A stretch of 42,097 nt of DNA from positions 1 through 42,097 of the forward strand of contig NZ_JAFEIF010000003.1 in assembly GCF_017848645.1 (NCBI RefSeq), read 5' to 3'. A program made the position numbers and the translations under genes. The DNA comes from Limnohabitans sp. (GTDB taxonomy: Bacteria; Pseudomonadota; Gammaproteobacteria; Burkholderiales; Burkholderiaceae_C). The notes under the pieces were generated by a model. It saw nothing but the letters and a program-made list of their open reading frames with translations. It was not told where the DNA came from and made no database searches. Positions 32,483 to 40,677 of the stretch are shown in pieces (the first letter of the stretch is position 1; each line of letters begins with the position of its first letter).

Positions 32483-33556
32483 TCAGGTGCTGCCCCTGAT
32501 CTCGATTTGATAAGGCACAACCACGGTTTCAGGCGCCAATTTTTGACCTGATCGAGCCTGCGATATGGCTTTGAGCAACAACTGCCCAGCCACTTTGCCA
32601 ATGCCAGCACTGTCGACCGCCACGGTCGTGATTTGTGGGTGACAGGCTTTGGCGACCTCAAACCCGCCAAAACCGGCAATGGCCAGCCTGCCAGGCACAG
32701 ACCAGCCCCGGCGTTGGCATTCTGACAAGGCTCCGAATGCAACGTGGTCTGACACGCAAACCACCGCCTCCAAATCGGGCCAACGTGTCACCATGTGCGC
32801 CACCCCCTGAGCGCCTGCCTCCATGGAGACAGGCGCGCTCCCAATGGCCAAGGTCCGTGTTGCATCGAGGCCCAGTTGCCGCATCGCCTCCAAAAACCCC
32901 CGTCTGCGCTCGGCCCCCCGTGCATCGCTTTGCGGCAATCCACCCAAAAATCCCATGCGGCGATAACCCTTGCCATGCAATGCAAGCACCAGTTCGCTGA
33001 CCGCTTGGGCGTTGGAAAAACCCACGTTGTGCTCGATGGGTTCATCCAGCAAATCCCAGGTTTCCACCACCGGCACACCGGACGATTCAAGCAGCTTGAT
33101 GGCCAGGGGGGTGTGGCTTCCCCCCGTCACCACGATGCCCTCGGGCCTGCGCATGAGCAGGGTCCGAATCAACCGCTCTTCGGTGGGCATGTCGTAGTCC
33201 GTGTAGCCCATGAGGACCTGCATGCCCGCAGATTCAACGGCTGAAGTCAAACCATGGGCCGTGTCCGAAAAGTTCGAGTTGTTCAGCGCCGGGATGAGGG
33301 TGGCAATGAAGCCAGAACGCTTGGAGGAAAACGTCCGCGCCGTTTGGTCCATGACGTAGCCCATCTCCTGACAGGTGATCAAAATGCGCTGGCGCAAGGC
33401 CTCGCTGGCGTCACTGCGCCGACGCGTGGGCTGGCTCAGCGCCCGTGACACGGTCATCTTGGATACGCCCAGCTGGGCCGCAATGTCCGCCATCGTGACT
33501 TGACCCTGGCCATCCATGGCCAAAGGGTCTGATGGGCTCGAATTCTTGCTGTTCAA
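32483..33556 (-). CDS. LacI-family repressor, GntR (gluconate) type
   Basis: A 357-residue LacI/GalR regulator. The helix-turn-helix is at residues 21-41 (TMADIAAQLGVSKMTVSRAL), with a hinge helix at about 51-63. A periplasmic-binding-protein-like effector domain follows (GFIATLIPALNNSNFSDTAH ... YTDYDMPTEERLIRTLLMRR ... GFLGGLPQSDARGAERRRGF ... AIAGFGGFEVAKACHP). The start is a TTG at 33556, supported by AGGAG six bases upstream; ATG 33517 lacks one. It is divergent from the SMP-30/ABC operon and probably represses it, and perhaps itself, through the palindrome at 33689-33700. The closest well-known relatives respond to gluconate-type sugar acids. Confidence 0.92.
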   Translation of the reverse strand: MNSKNSSPSDPLAMDGQGQVTMADIAAQLGVSKMTVSRALSQPTRRRSDASEALRQRILITCQEMGYVMDQTARTFSSKRSGFIATLIPALNNSNFSDTAHGLTSAVESAGMQVLMGYTDYDMPTEERLIRTLLMRRPEGIVVTGGSHTPLAIKLLESSGVPVVETWDLLDEPIEHNVGFSNAQAVSELVLALHGKGYRRMGFLGGLPQSDARGAERRRGFLEAMRQLGLDATRTLAIGSAPVSMEAGAQGVAHMVTRWPDLEAVVCVSDHVAFGALSECQRRGWSVPGRLAIAGFGGFEVAKACHPQITTVAVDSAGIGKVAGQLLLKAISQARSGQKLAPETVVVPYQIEIRGST

Positions 33557-33688
33557 AACGCGCTCCTGTGCCTGCGGTCAAGCGATCTGCCGTGACCGAG
33601 CTTGCCATGATTTGCGCACACATTGGGCCAATACACCTCAATGCGACGCACTAAATTTTTTAAATATTTTGTTTTAGGGTAAACACGA

Positions 33689-33700
33689 GTTACCGGTAAC
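33689..33700. promoter_or_regulatory. GntR-type LacI-family operator
   Basis: GTTACCGGTAAC is a perfect 12-bp palindrome in the 193-bp region between the repressor and SMP-30 genes, 50 bp upstream of the latter. It is very close to the known gluconate-repressor operator (TGTTACCGGTAACA type) and matches the repressor's family. Confidence 0.85.
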
Positions 33701-33749
33701 CAATTTTCCAAAGAACATAGCACTTATTGATGACATTGAACTTAACCGC

Positions 33750-34673
33750 ATGACCTCGCTGCAAGTTTTCGACGCCCGACTCGCCAAAGTAGCCCAAGGC
33801 GCGGGTGCGCTTGAACGTCTTTGCAGCGGTGCCGCCTGGAGCGAAGGACCCGCCTGGCTCCCCCGAAGCAGCGAGCTGATCTGGAGCGATATTCCCAACA
33901 ACCGCATCTTGTCCTGGCACGCTCAGCATGGCCTGCGGGTTTGGCGGGGCGATGCAGAGTTCACCAACGGGCATGTGCTGGATCAGGGCGGCGACTTGCT
34001 CCATGCCTCGCATGGTCAGCGCGCCATCATCCGCACACGGCTGGGCTCGCAGGGCGAGCCACTTGCGGACGAGGTGGTGGTGGACAACTACCGTGGCCAG
34101 CGCTTGAACTCCCCCAACGATCTGGTGGTGAAGTCGGATGGCTCGATCTGGTTCACCGACCCCCCCTACGGCATCCTCTCGGACCGGGAAGGCCACAAAG
34201 CCCCGTCCGAGATCGGCGCCAACCACGTTTACCGCTATTGCCCGCACACACAAAACCTGAGCATCGCCACCGACTGGCTGGAGGAGCCCAATGGTTTGGC
34301 CTTCTCGCCCGATGAGCGCGTGCTGTACGTGAGCGACACCTCGGCCGCCCTGCGCCAAGATGGCACAGGCCACCACCACATCGTGGCCCTGGAGGTGGTG
34401 GACGGCAACCGGCTGCGCGATCCCCGCATCTTTGCTCTGATCACGCCCGGTCTGGCCGATGGCTTTCGGGTTGATCGACACGGTTTTGTCTACACCAGCA
34501 GCGAAGACAGTGTGCAAATCTTTCACCCGGACGGCACCCGCATGGGCCGCATCCCGGTGCCCGAAAAGGTGGGCAATCTGTGCTTTGGCGGGCCTGGCGG
34601 CGATGAGCTGTTCATCTGCGCGAGCACATCCCTGTACCGCATCAGGCTCAACACCCGGGGAGCCACGGCATGA
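33750..34673 (+). CDS. SMP-30/gluconolactonase-family lactonase
   Basis: A 307-residue six-bladed beta-propeller of the SMP-30/regucalcin/gluconolactonase group. The blocks are CSGAAWSEGPAWLPRSSELIW (the first metal-ligand Glu), WSDIPNNRILSW, NSPNDLVVKSDGSIWFTDPPYG (Asn ligand), EEPNGLAFSPDERVLYVSDT (Asn ligand) and LADGFRVDRHGFVYTSS (Asp ligand). The enzyme opens aldonolactones. There is no signal peptide. It is the first gene of a six-gene operon and sits under the GntR-type operator, so it should act on the lactone of the sugar taken up by the ABC transporter. Confidence 0.93.
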   Translation: MTSLQVFDARLAKVAQGAGALERLCSGAAWSEGPAWLPRSSELIWSDIPNNRILSWHAQHGLRVWRGDAEFTNGHVLDQGGDLLHASHGQRAIIRTRLGSQGEPLADEVVVDNYRGQRLNSPNDLVVKSDGSIWFTDPPYGILSDREGHKAPSEIGANHVYRYCPHTQNLSIATDWLEEPNGLAFSPDERVLYVSDTSAALRQDGTGHHHIVALEVVDGNRLRDPRIFALITPGLADGFRVDRHGFVYTSSEDSVQIFHPDGTRMGRIPVPEKVGNLCFGGPGGDELFICASTSLYRIRLNTRGATA

Positions 34674-35395
34674 GTGAAGTCTGGCACTGGCTGGCCACGC
34701 CGCTCAGCGGGGCGGCAACCCACGCCATTGCACCGCAGGTGTATTGGCATGCCCGGCTGATGGTGCTGGCTTGGGGCATCTTGCTGCCCGGTGGTGCTTT
34801 GCTGGCCCGGTATTTCAAAGTGCTGCCTTCACAAAACTGGCCCTCCGTGCTGGACCACAAGGGGTGGTGGCATGGTCACCGCACACTGCAATGGACAGGC
34901 ATGGCGCTGGCCAGTGTGGGGATTTATGTCATTTGGAATCACGCATCACCGAGCCCCTTGGCCCATGTGCACGGCACGGCAGGCTGGCTGTTGATGCTGC
35001 TGGGCTGGCTGCAAATCATGGGTGGGCTCTTGCGGGGCAGCAAAGGCGGCCCCACAGCCCTGCAGCTCAGGGGGGACCATTACGACATGACACCCCGCAG
35101 GGTCTGGTTTGAGCGCCTGCACAAGTGGCTGGGCTGGGCCTGTGTGCTGGCCGCCATGGGTGTGATGGTTGCAGGCCTGCTGCTGGCCGATGCCCCGCGC
35201 TGGATGCCGCTGGTGCTGGGGCTGTGGTGGCTGAGCTTGCTGGGCCTGGCCTGGCAATGGCAAAAGCAGGGCCGCTGCATCGACACCTACCAAGCCATCT
35301 GGGGGCCTGACCCCCGTCACCCCGGCAACCACCTCCCCCCCATCGGCTGGGGCATTCGACGACCTTTTGAACCACAAAAACATGGCCAATCTTGA
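34670..35395 (+). CDS. Cytochrome b561 domain-containing membrane protein
   Basis: A 241-residue protein of the eukaryote-like cytochrome b561 (CYB561/ferric-reductase-type) family. Five to six hydrophobic helices are seen. The haem-ligand histidines are the obvious candidates H27 (VYWHARLMVLAWGILLP), H68/H70 (WWHGHRTLQWTGMAL), H99/H101 (AHVHGTAGWLLMLLG) and H151 (LHKWLGW). GGLLRGSKGGPT and GDHYDMTPRR are typical. Members shuttle electrons across membranes. Here the gene overlaps the lactonase stop by ATGA and the ABC ATPase by 14 bp, so it is embedded in a transport operon; its role there is unknown. Confidence 0.9.
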   Translation: MSEVWHWLATPLSGAATHAIAPQVYWHARLMVLAWGILLPGGALLARYFKVLPSQNWPSVLDHKGWWHGHRTLQWTGMALASVGIYVIWNHASPSPLAHVHGTAGWLLMLLGWLQIMGGLLRGSKGGPTALQLRGDHYDMTPRRVWFERLHKWLGWACVLAAMGVMVAGLLLADAPRWMPLVLGLWWLSLLGLAWQWQKQGRCIDTYQAIWGPDPRHPGNHLPPIGWGIRRPFEPQKHGQS

Positions 35396-36503
35396 ACTTC
35401 GCAACCTCGTCAAACGTTTTGGCGAGGTCACTGTCGTCAGTGAACTCAACCTGTCTGTCCAGGCGGGCGAATTTGTCGTGCTGCTGGGCGAATCGGGCTG
35501 TGGCAAAAGCACCACGCTGCGCATGGTGGCCGGCCTGGAAGAAGTCACCCAAGGCCAAATCATCATTGGCGGCAAAGACGTCACCAACGCCCACCCCATG
35601 GCCCGCGACATTGCCATGGTGTTCCAGAACTATGCGCTCTACCCCCACATGGATGTGGCGCAAAACCTGTCGTTTGCCCTGCGCCTGGCAGGCCGCCCCC
35701 AGACAGACATCGATGCCAAAGTGGCCTCTGCGGCCAAGATTCTGAACATTGAACACCTGCTCAAGCGCAAGCCCAAAGAACTGTCCGGCGGCCAACGCCA
35801 ACGCGTGGCCATTGGCCGCGCCATCGTGCGTGAACCCCAGGTCTTTTTGTTCGATGAGCCCTTGTCCAACCTGGACGCCAAACTCAGGGGCCACATGCGG
35901 GCAGAGTTGGCCCTGCTGCACCAGCGCCTGGCCAAAACCACGCTGTATGTGACCCACGATCAGGTCGAGGCCATGACGCTGGCCAGCCGCATCGTGATCT
36001 TCGACAAAGGCCGCATTCAGCAAGTCGGCACGCCCAGCGAGGTGTTCAACCACCCGGCCAACCTCTTTGTCGCAGGCTTCATCGGCACCCCGACCATGAA
36101 CTTTTTTGAAGCCAAGCTGCACACCGCCGAGGGCCAACTCATGCTGCAAATGGAGGGCTTTTCAGTTCGAGCCCCTGAATGGCTGGCTGCACAAGCCTTG
36201 GAGGCCAACACGCCGCTCACCGTCGGCATTCGCCCACAAATGCTCAGCCCCACACCGCAAGGCGGCACGCTGCGCATGAACGTCGAGGTCGTGGAATACC
36301 TGGGCACGGAAAGCCAGGTCGTGGGCCGACTGCCTTCGGGGCAGCGCGTGTGCGCGGTGCTGCCAGGCAATGCCAAAGCCGCGCTGCACCAGCCCTTGCA
36401 CCTGAATGTCGAGCCCGCTTCCTTGCATGTCTTCAACGCCAGCAACGGGCTTTCCTTGAAACCCAGCAGTTCCCCTTCCCTTCACAACACAGGAGACAAA
36501 TGA
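35382..36503 (+). CDS. Sugar ABC transporter ATP-binding protein (UgpC/MalK type)
   Basis: A 373-residue ABC ATPase. Walker A is at 36-44 (GESGCGKST), the Q-loop in VFQNYALYPHM, the signature LSGGQ at 134-138, Walker B at 154-160 (VFLFDEP) and the H-loop in LYVTHDQ. The C-terminal OB-fold regulatory domain (about 240-373) with VGIRPQM is typical of the MalK/UgpC carbohydrate group. It starts at ATG 35382, inside the end of the cytochrome gene (14 bp overlap); a TTG 15 bp upstream is rejected. It energises uptake together with the two permeases downstream. Confidence 0.95.
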   Translation: MANLELRNLVKRFGEVTVVSELNLSVQAGEFVVLLGESGCGKSTTLRMVAGLEEVTQGQIIIGGKDVTNAHPMARDIAMVFQNYALYPHMDVAQNLSFALRLAGRPQTDIDAKVASAAKILNIEHLLKRKPKELSGGQRQRVAIGRAIVREPQVFLFDEPLSNLDAKLRGHMRAELALLHQRLAKTTLYVTHDQVEAMTLASRIVIFDKGRIQQVGTPSEVFNHPANLFVAGFIGTPTMNFFEAKLHTAEGQLMLQMEGFSVRAPEWLAAQALEANTPLTVGIRPQMLSPTPQGGTLRMNVEVVEYLGTESQVVGRLPSGQRVCAVLPGNAKAALHQPLHLNVEPASLHVFNASNGLSLKPSSSPSLHNTGDK

Positions 36504-37846
36504 TGAGTTCATTCCCAAGCCGACGCGACGCACTCAAAACGGGTGCGATCACCGTTTTTGGCGCTGCCCTGCCCTTCAGCGGCGTGCAAGCGCAAAACCG
36601 CTACGCCAAATACGCGGGCAAGACCGTGGTGTTCAGCACGCCAGCGCACCCGCACTACGACGCGATGATCAAGATCTTGCCGCAGTTCACCAAAGAAACC
36701 GGCATCAAGGTCGAGGTGGACAAATTGGCCATGGGCCGCATGAAAGAAAAGCAGCTGCTGGAGATGGCCAAGCCCTCTGGCGACTTCGACCTGGGCTGCT
36801 ACGTCGTCATGTGGAAAGGCGAATATGTGGCCAAGAATCTGATCCAGCCGCTGGAGCCCTTCTTTGCCAATCCCGCATTGGCCGACCCCGCCTACGACAT
36901 GAAGGACATTGTCCCCATCTACCTCGAAAACCTGGGCCTGGTCGGCGGCCCCAAAGGCTATTTGGCAGGGCCTGGCGCCAAACTGTATGGCATCCCCTAT
37001 GGCGCTGAAACCAGCGTTTTGGCTTACCGCCGCGACATCTTTGCCAAGCACAACCTCACGGTGCCCGAAAACTACGAAGACTTCCGCAAGATTTTGCGCA
37101 TCCTCAAGGACAAGGAAGGCATTGGCGCCCTGGCCAGCCGAGGGCAAGCCGGGCACCAGGTGGTGCATGCCTGGCTGCTGCACCTGAACCCGCTGGGCGG
37201 CAGCGTCTTTGATGACAAGTGGAATCCCCGTTTCAACGACAAGTTCGGCATCGAAGCCCTCAAGTTCTTGCAAGAAGTTGTGGCCACCGGCCCCGCAGGC
37301 ATTCCCGGCTACGGTCAGGGCGAGAGCAACACCGCCTTTTTGCAAGGACAGGCCGCCATGTACCTGGACAGCACCTCCATTGCAGGCCTGGTCAACGACC
37401 CCAGCAAAAGCAAAGTGGTGGGCAACGTCAGCTGGGCCTTGCACCCCAAAGGCATGCGCCGCGCCTCGCAAAGCGGTGGCCTGGGGCTGGCCATTCCCAA
37501 AAATGCCAAAAACCCAGAGGCCAGTTTCCTGCTCATGCAATGGCTCACCAGCAAAGCGCAAGACAAAGCCGTGACGATGGCGGGCGGCGCCCCCATGCGC
37601 AACAGCACCCTGCGCGACCAGGATGCGGTGCGCAAGTACCCCGAATTCATCACCTTCCAGGAAGCGCTGAAATACAGCGCACCCGACTGGCGTCCCATCA
37701 TCCCGGTGTGGGACAACATCAATGTGCAGGCGCTGGGCGTGGGCTTGAGTGAAGCCCTCACCGGCAAAAAGACCGCAGAAAAAGCGCTCAACGACATGGT
37801 TCCGCAGGTCACCGCGATCATGCGCCAAGCCGGTTACAAAATCTGA
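36503..37846 (+). CDS. Sugar ABC transporter substrate-binding protein, Tat-type signal
   Basis: A 447-residue family 1 extracellular solute-binding protein. The leader SSFPSRRDALKTGAITVFGA carries the twin-arginine motif SRRDALK and ends FSGVQAQ, so Tat export is likely. The mature part has KTVVFSTPAHPHYDAMIKIL, IKVEVDKLAMGRMKEKQLLE, YGIPYGAETSVLAYRRDIFA and SNTAFLQGQAAMYLDSTS, all of the sugar-binding type. Two consecutive ATGs occur at 36500 and 36503; the second has AGGAGA at the better six-base spacing. The start overlaps the ATPase stop. Proteins of this kind bind polyols or sugars; the ligand here is open. Confidence 0.95.
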   Translation: MSSFPSRRDALKTGAITVFGAALPFSGVQAQNRYAKYAGKTVVFSTPAHPHYDAMIKILPQFTKETGIKVEVDKLAMGRMKEKQLLEMAKPSGDFDLGCYVVMWKGEYVAKNLIQPLEPFFANPALADPAYDMKDIVPIYLENLGLVGGPKGYLAGPGAKLYGIPYGAETSVLAYRRDIFAKHNLTVPENYEDFRKILRILKDKEGIGALASRGQAGHQVVHAWLLHLNPLGGSVFDDKWNPRFNDKFGIEALKFLQEVVATGPAGIPGYGQGESNTAFLQGQAAMYLDSTSIAGLVNDPSKSKVVGNVSWALHPKGMRRASQSGGLGLAIPKNAKNPEASFLLMQWLTSKAQDKAVTMAGGAPMRNSTLRDQDAVRKYPEFITFQEALKYSAPDWRPIIPVWDNINVQALGVGLSEALTGKKTAEKALNDMVPQVTAIMRQAGYKI

Positions 37847-37864
37847 TCGTCCCCAACTTTTGAC

Positions 37865-38743
37865 ATGAAAACTTCCCGCTGGATTGCAGCCCTCTACATT
37901 GGCCCCGCTGTGCTCGTCATGGCAGCGGCCTGCCTCTACCCGGTGCTGAGCGCTTTCCAGCTGGCCGGTTACGACTGGTCCATGGGCACACCCTGGGCAT
38001 CTTCCCAGTGGGTGGGCTGGGACAACGTGGTCCAGGCCTTCGGTAACCCGAGGGTCTGGAACAGCTTGCTGACCACCTTGCTGTTTGCCGCCGTCTGCGT
38101 CACGGCAGAAATGCTGCTGGGCATTGCGCTGGCCCTGGCTCTGGAAAAACCCGTCAAGGGCATGTCATTTTTCAGAACCCTGTTCATCTTGCCCATGATG
38201 ATTGCCCCCATCGCCGTGGGCTTGACCTGGCGCTACATCTTTGACGCCCAATTTGGCCTGGCCAATGCCGTGCTCAAACTGCTGGGCCTGAGCGCGCAAA
38301 CCTGGCTGGCCGACCCCCAATTGGCCTTCATGGCCATCGTCATCGCAGACATCTGGCAGTGGACGCCCTTTGTCTTCATCATGATGATCGCGGCCTTGGC
38401 CGGGGTTGACCACTCCGTCATCGAAGCCGCCCGCATCGACGGCGCCAGCTGGTGGCAGCAAACCCTGTGGGTCAAGCTGCCCATGGTCATGCATGTGATC
38501 GCCATCACCTTGATGATGCGCCTCATTGATGCCTTCAGGGTTTTGGAGGTGATCTATGTGCTGACGTTTGGCGGCCCGGGTGACAGCACCGAAATCCTGG
38601 CCCTGCACATTTACAAAACAGCCTTTGTGGGCCAACAACTGGGCGTGGCCGCTGCCATCAGCATCTTGCTGCTGCTGGTGGTCACAGCACTGAGTCTGGG
38701 TGCCTTGCGACTGTCCAACCCCATGAAAGGAGAGCCCCAATGA
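37865..38743 (+). CDS. Sugar ABC transporter permease, MalF/UgpA type
   Basis: A 292-residue permease with six hydrophobic helices. The cytoplasmic loop EAARIDGASWWQQTLWVKLP (near residues 190-209) is the EAA motif that docks on the ATPase. The N-terminus WIAALYIGPAVLVMAAACLY and the end LLLLVVTALSLGALRLS are typical. It follows the binding protein by 18 bp and overlaps the next permease by four bases (ATGA, 38740-38743), as expected of a permease pair. Confidence 0.95.
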   Translation: MKTSRWIAALYIGPAVLVMAAACLYPVLSAFQLAGYDWSMGTPWASSQWVGWDNVVQAFGNPRVWNSLLTTLLFAAVCVTAEMLLGIALALALEKPVKGMSFFRTLFILPMMIAPIAVGLTWRYIFDAQFGLANAVLKLLGLSAQTWLADPQLAFMAIVIADIWQWTPFVFIMMIAALAGVDHSVIEAARIDGASWWQQTLWVKLPMVMHVIAITLMMRLIDAFRVLEVIYVLTFGGPGDSTEILALHIYKTAFVGQQLGVAAAISILLLLVVTALSLGALRLSNPMKGEPQ

Positions 38744-39564
38744 AGCGCTCATGGTGGATGACCACCTCCCACTACACCGTTCTGATTTTTCTGGCTTTGT
38801 TGTGCCTGGCCCCCATTTGGGTGATTTTTGCCACCAGCTTGCGCCAGCAAGTGGACATCTTTGCCGAGCCGCTGAACTTCATCTTCATGCCCACGCTGGA
38901 AAACTACCGGGCCGTGATCGAAGAAGACAAGCTCGACCGCTACCTGGGCAACAGCCTGTTTGTCGGCATCGTGTCCACCGTGATCACCCTGGTGCTCGGC
39001 TGCATGGCCGCCTATGGTCTGGCCAGGTTCCGATTTCCGGGCCGTCAGGCGGTGGCCTACACCACGCTTTTGCTGCGCACCGTGCCGCTGGCTGTGCTGG
39101 CCATTCCCGTGTTCCTGATCTGGAATGAATGGCAACTGGTCAACAGCCTTTGGGGCTTGATTCTCTTGTATGTGGCCGTCAATCTGCCTTTCACCATTTG
39201 GCTGCTGTACGGCTTTGTGCTGCAAGTGCCAATTGAACTGGAAGAAGCCGCCGCCATCGATGGCTGTGGCCCGTTCCAGATCTTCACCAAAGTGCTCTTG
39301 CCACTCATGGGGCCGGGTTTGGCGGCGGCATCCATCTTCACTTTCCGCATCGCCTGGAACGAATTCATCCTGGCGCTTGTGCTGACCGATCGGCAAACAC
39401 GCACCCTGCCCGTCGCAGCCAGCCTGTTCATCACCGACTTGGGCGTTGACTGGGGCAAAGTCATGGCCATGACCAGCCTGATCGCCATACCCCCGCTGAT
39501 TTTCACGTTCATCGCGGCGCGGCAAATCATCACCGGGCTCACGGCAGGTGCGGTCAAGGGCTGA
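38740..39564 (+). CDS. Sugar ABC transporter permease, MalG/UgpE type
   Basis: A 274-residue permease with six helices. The EAA loop reads IELEEAAAIDGCGPFQIFTK (near residues 165-184). The start HYTVLIFLALLCLAPIWVIF and the ending RQIITGLTAGAVKG are the standard MalG/UgpE-type signatures. It is the second permease of the pair and the last gene of the operon. After its stop, 204 bp of non-coding sequence includes the gene remnant at 39614 onward. Confidence 0.95.
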   Translation: MKRSWWMTTSHYTVLIFLALLCLAPIWVIFATSLRQQVDIFAEPLNFIFMPTLENYRAVIEEDKLDRYLGNSLFVGIVSTVITLVLGCMAAYGLARFRFPGRQAVAYTTLLLRTVPLAVLAIPVFLIWNEWQLVNSLWGLILLYVAVNLPFTIWLLYGFVLQVPIELEEAAAIDGCGPFQIFTKVLLPLMGPGLAAASIFTFRIAWNEFILALVLTDRQTRTLPVAASLFITDLGVDWGKVMAMTSLIAIPPLIFTFIAARQIITGLTAGAVKG

Positions 39565-39613
39565 TACACCGATTCAAAACTGGTGCAACCTGAGCCGGGC
39601 ATGCCGGTAATTA

Positions 39614-39720
39614 GCCAGCAGCTGCACACAGCCTGAAGCGGTGCGCCCCTTGTTGGCTTTTTGGCCTCGCACGAAGGCTCGCCGAGCCAAGTGCGCCATG
39701 GCATGACAGCGATGGAGATG
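39614..39720 (+). pseudogene. 3'-end remnant of a second ModA-like gene, including copy B of the 51-bp duplication
   Basis: Bases 39614-39664 match 32310-32360 with one mismatch. Reading on after a one-base shift, the sequence gives FLASHEGSPSQVRHGM, which resembles the ordinary C-terminus of ModA-like proteins (LLAFxAS ... HGM) better than the intact gene does. There is no start and no 5' part: the segment begins 49 bp after the permease gene. It is a fragment of a paralogue or ancestral form. Confidence 0.7.
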
Positions 39721-39768
39721 GCATATGCATATAACCCATAGTCATCAGTTTTCCCGCACAATGCGCTC

Positions 39769-40677
39769 ATGAGCATCAGTCACTACATCCGGGACATCGG
39801 GCGCGGCAAAGACGGCGCACGTGCCCTTGGGCGTGAGCAAGCCGCTGACCTGATGGGTCAAGTCCTGGACCAACGCGTCAGCGACCTGGAGCTGGGCGCG
39901 TTTTGCATCGCCATGCGCATCAAGGGTGAAACACCCGAAGAAATGGCCGGTTTTCTGGACGCCACCCACGCGCGCTTGCAGCCCATTCGGAACGCCGGGG
40001 TGCCCACCGTGGTGCTGCCCAGCTACAACGGCGCCCGCAAGCTGCCCGTCTTGACCCCTTTGCTGGCTTTGCTGCTGGCCCGCGAAGGTGTGGCGGTGGT
40101 GGTCCACGGCTTTGCCACCGAAGAGCAGCGCATCAGCAGCCAAGCTGTTTTCGCGGTGCTGGGCATCCGCCCGGTGGGTGCATCAACAAGCCTCAAACCC
40201 GGTCAGGTGGCCGTCGTGCCCACGGGGGTGCTTCACCCCGGACTGGAACGCTTGCTGGCGGTGCGCCGCGTGGTGGGTTTGCGCAACCCCGGGCACAGCC
40301 TGGTCAAACTCATGAACCCCTGCAGCACGCGCAGCGCCGCCACGCTGGTGGTGGGCAGCTACACCCACCCCGAATACCAGCAATCCATGTCGGCCACCTT
40401 CCAATTGACCGGACAGAACGCCTTGCTGCTGCGCGGCACCGAGGGCGAACCCGTGGCTGACGCGCGGCGCACACCCGCCATGGATGTCTTCCATCAGGGA
40501 CAAATGCACCGTGTGCAAAACCTCCAGGAAGGTCCTTTGACCCAATTGCCCGAACTGCCCGCTACCGATGCGGTGGCCACCGCCCTCTACACCGAAAACG
40601 TTTTAAAAGACCTGCTGCCTGTGCCCACGCCAATCGCACGGCAAGTGCAGCACCTCTTACACGCCTTGAAAGCATGA
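39769..40677 (+). CDS. ybiB: YbiB-family protein (TrpD2-like DNA-binding protein)
   Basis: A 302-residue protein of the anthranilate phosphoribosyltransferase-like YbiB/TrpD2 family. The start SHYIRDIGRGKDGARALGRE, then GAFCIAMRIKGETPEEMAGF (the TrpD-type helical domain), VVLPSYNGARKLPVLTPLLA and TRSAATLVVGSYTHPEYQQS are family blocks. It is not an anthranilate PRTase: the KHGNR-type loop of TrpD is missing. E. coli YbiB binds nucleic acids and is LexA-regulated; no LexA box is visible upstream here. It overlaps cobA by ATGA, so the two are co-translated, perhaps only by operon history. Confidence 0.9.
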   Translation: MSISHYIRDIGRGKDGARALGREQAADLMGQVLDQRVSDLELGAFCIAMRIKGETPEEMAGFLDATHARLQPIRNAGVPTVVLPSYNGARKLPVLTPLLALLLAREGVAVVVHGFATEEQRISSQAVFAVLGIRPVGASTSLKPGQVAVVPTGVLHPGLERLLAVRRVVGLRNPGHSLVKLMNPCSTRSAATLVVGSYTHPEYQQSMSATFQLTGQNALLLRGTEGEPVADARRTPAMDVFHQGQMHRVQNLQEGPLTQLPELPATDAVATALYTENVLKDLLPVPTPIARQVQHLLHALKA

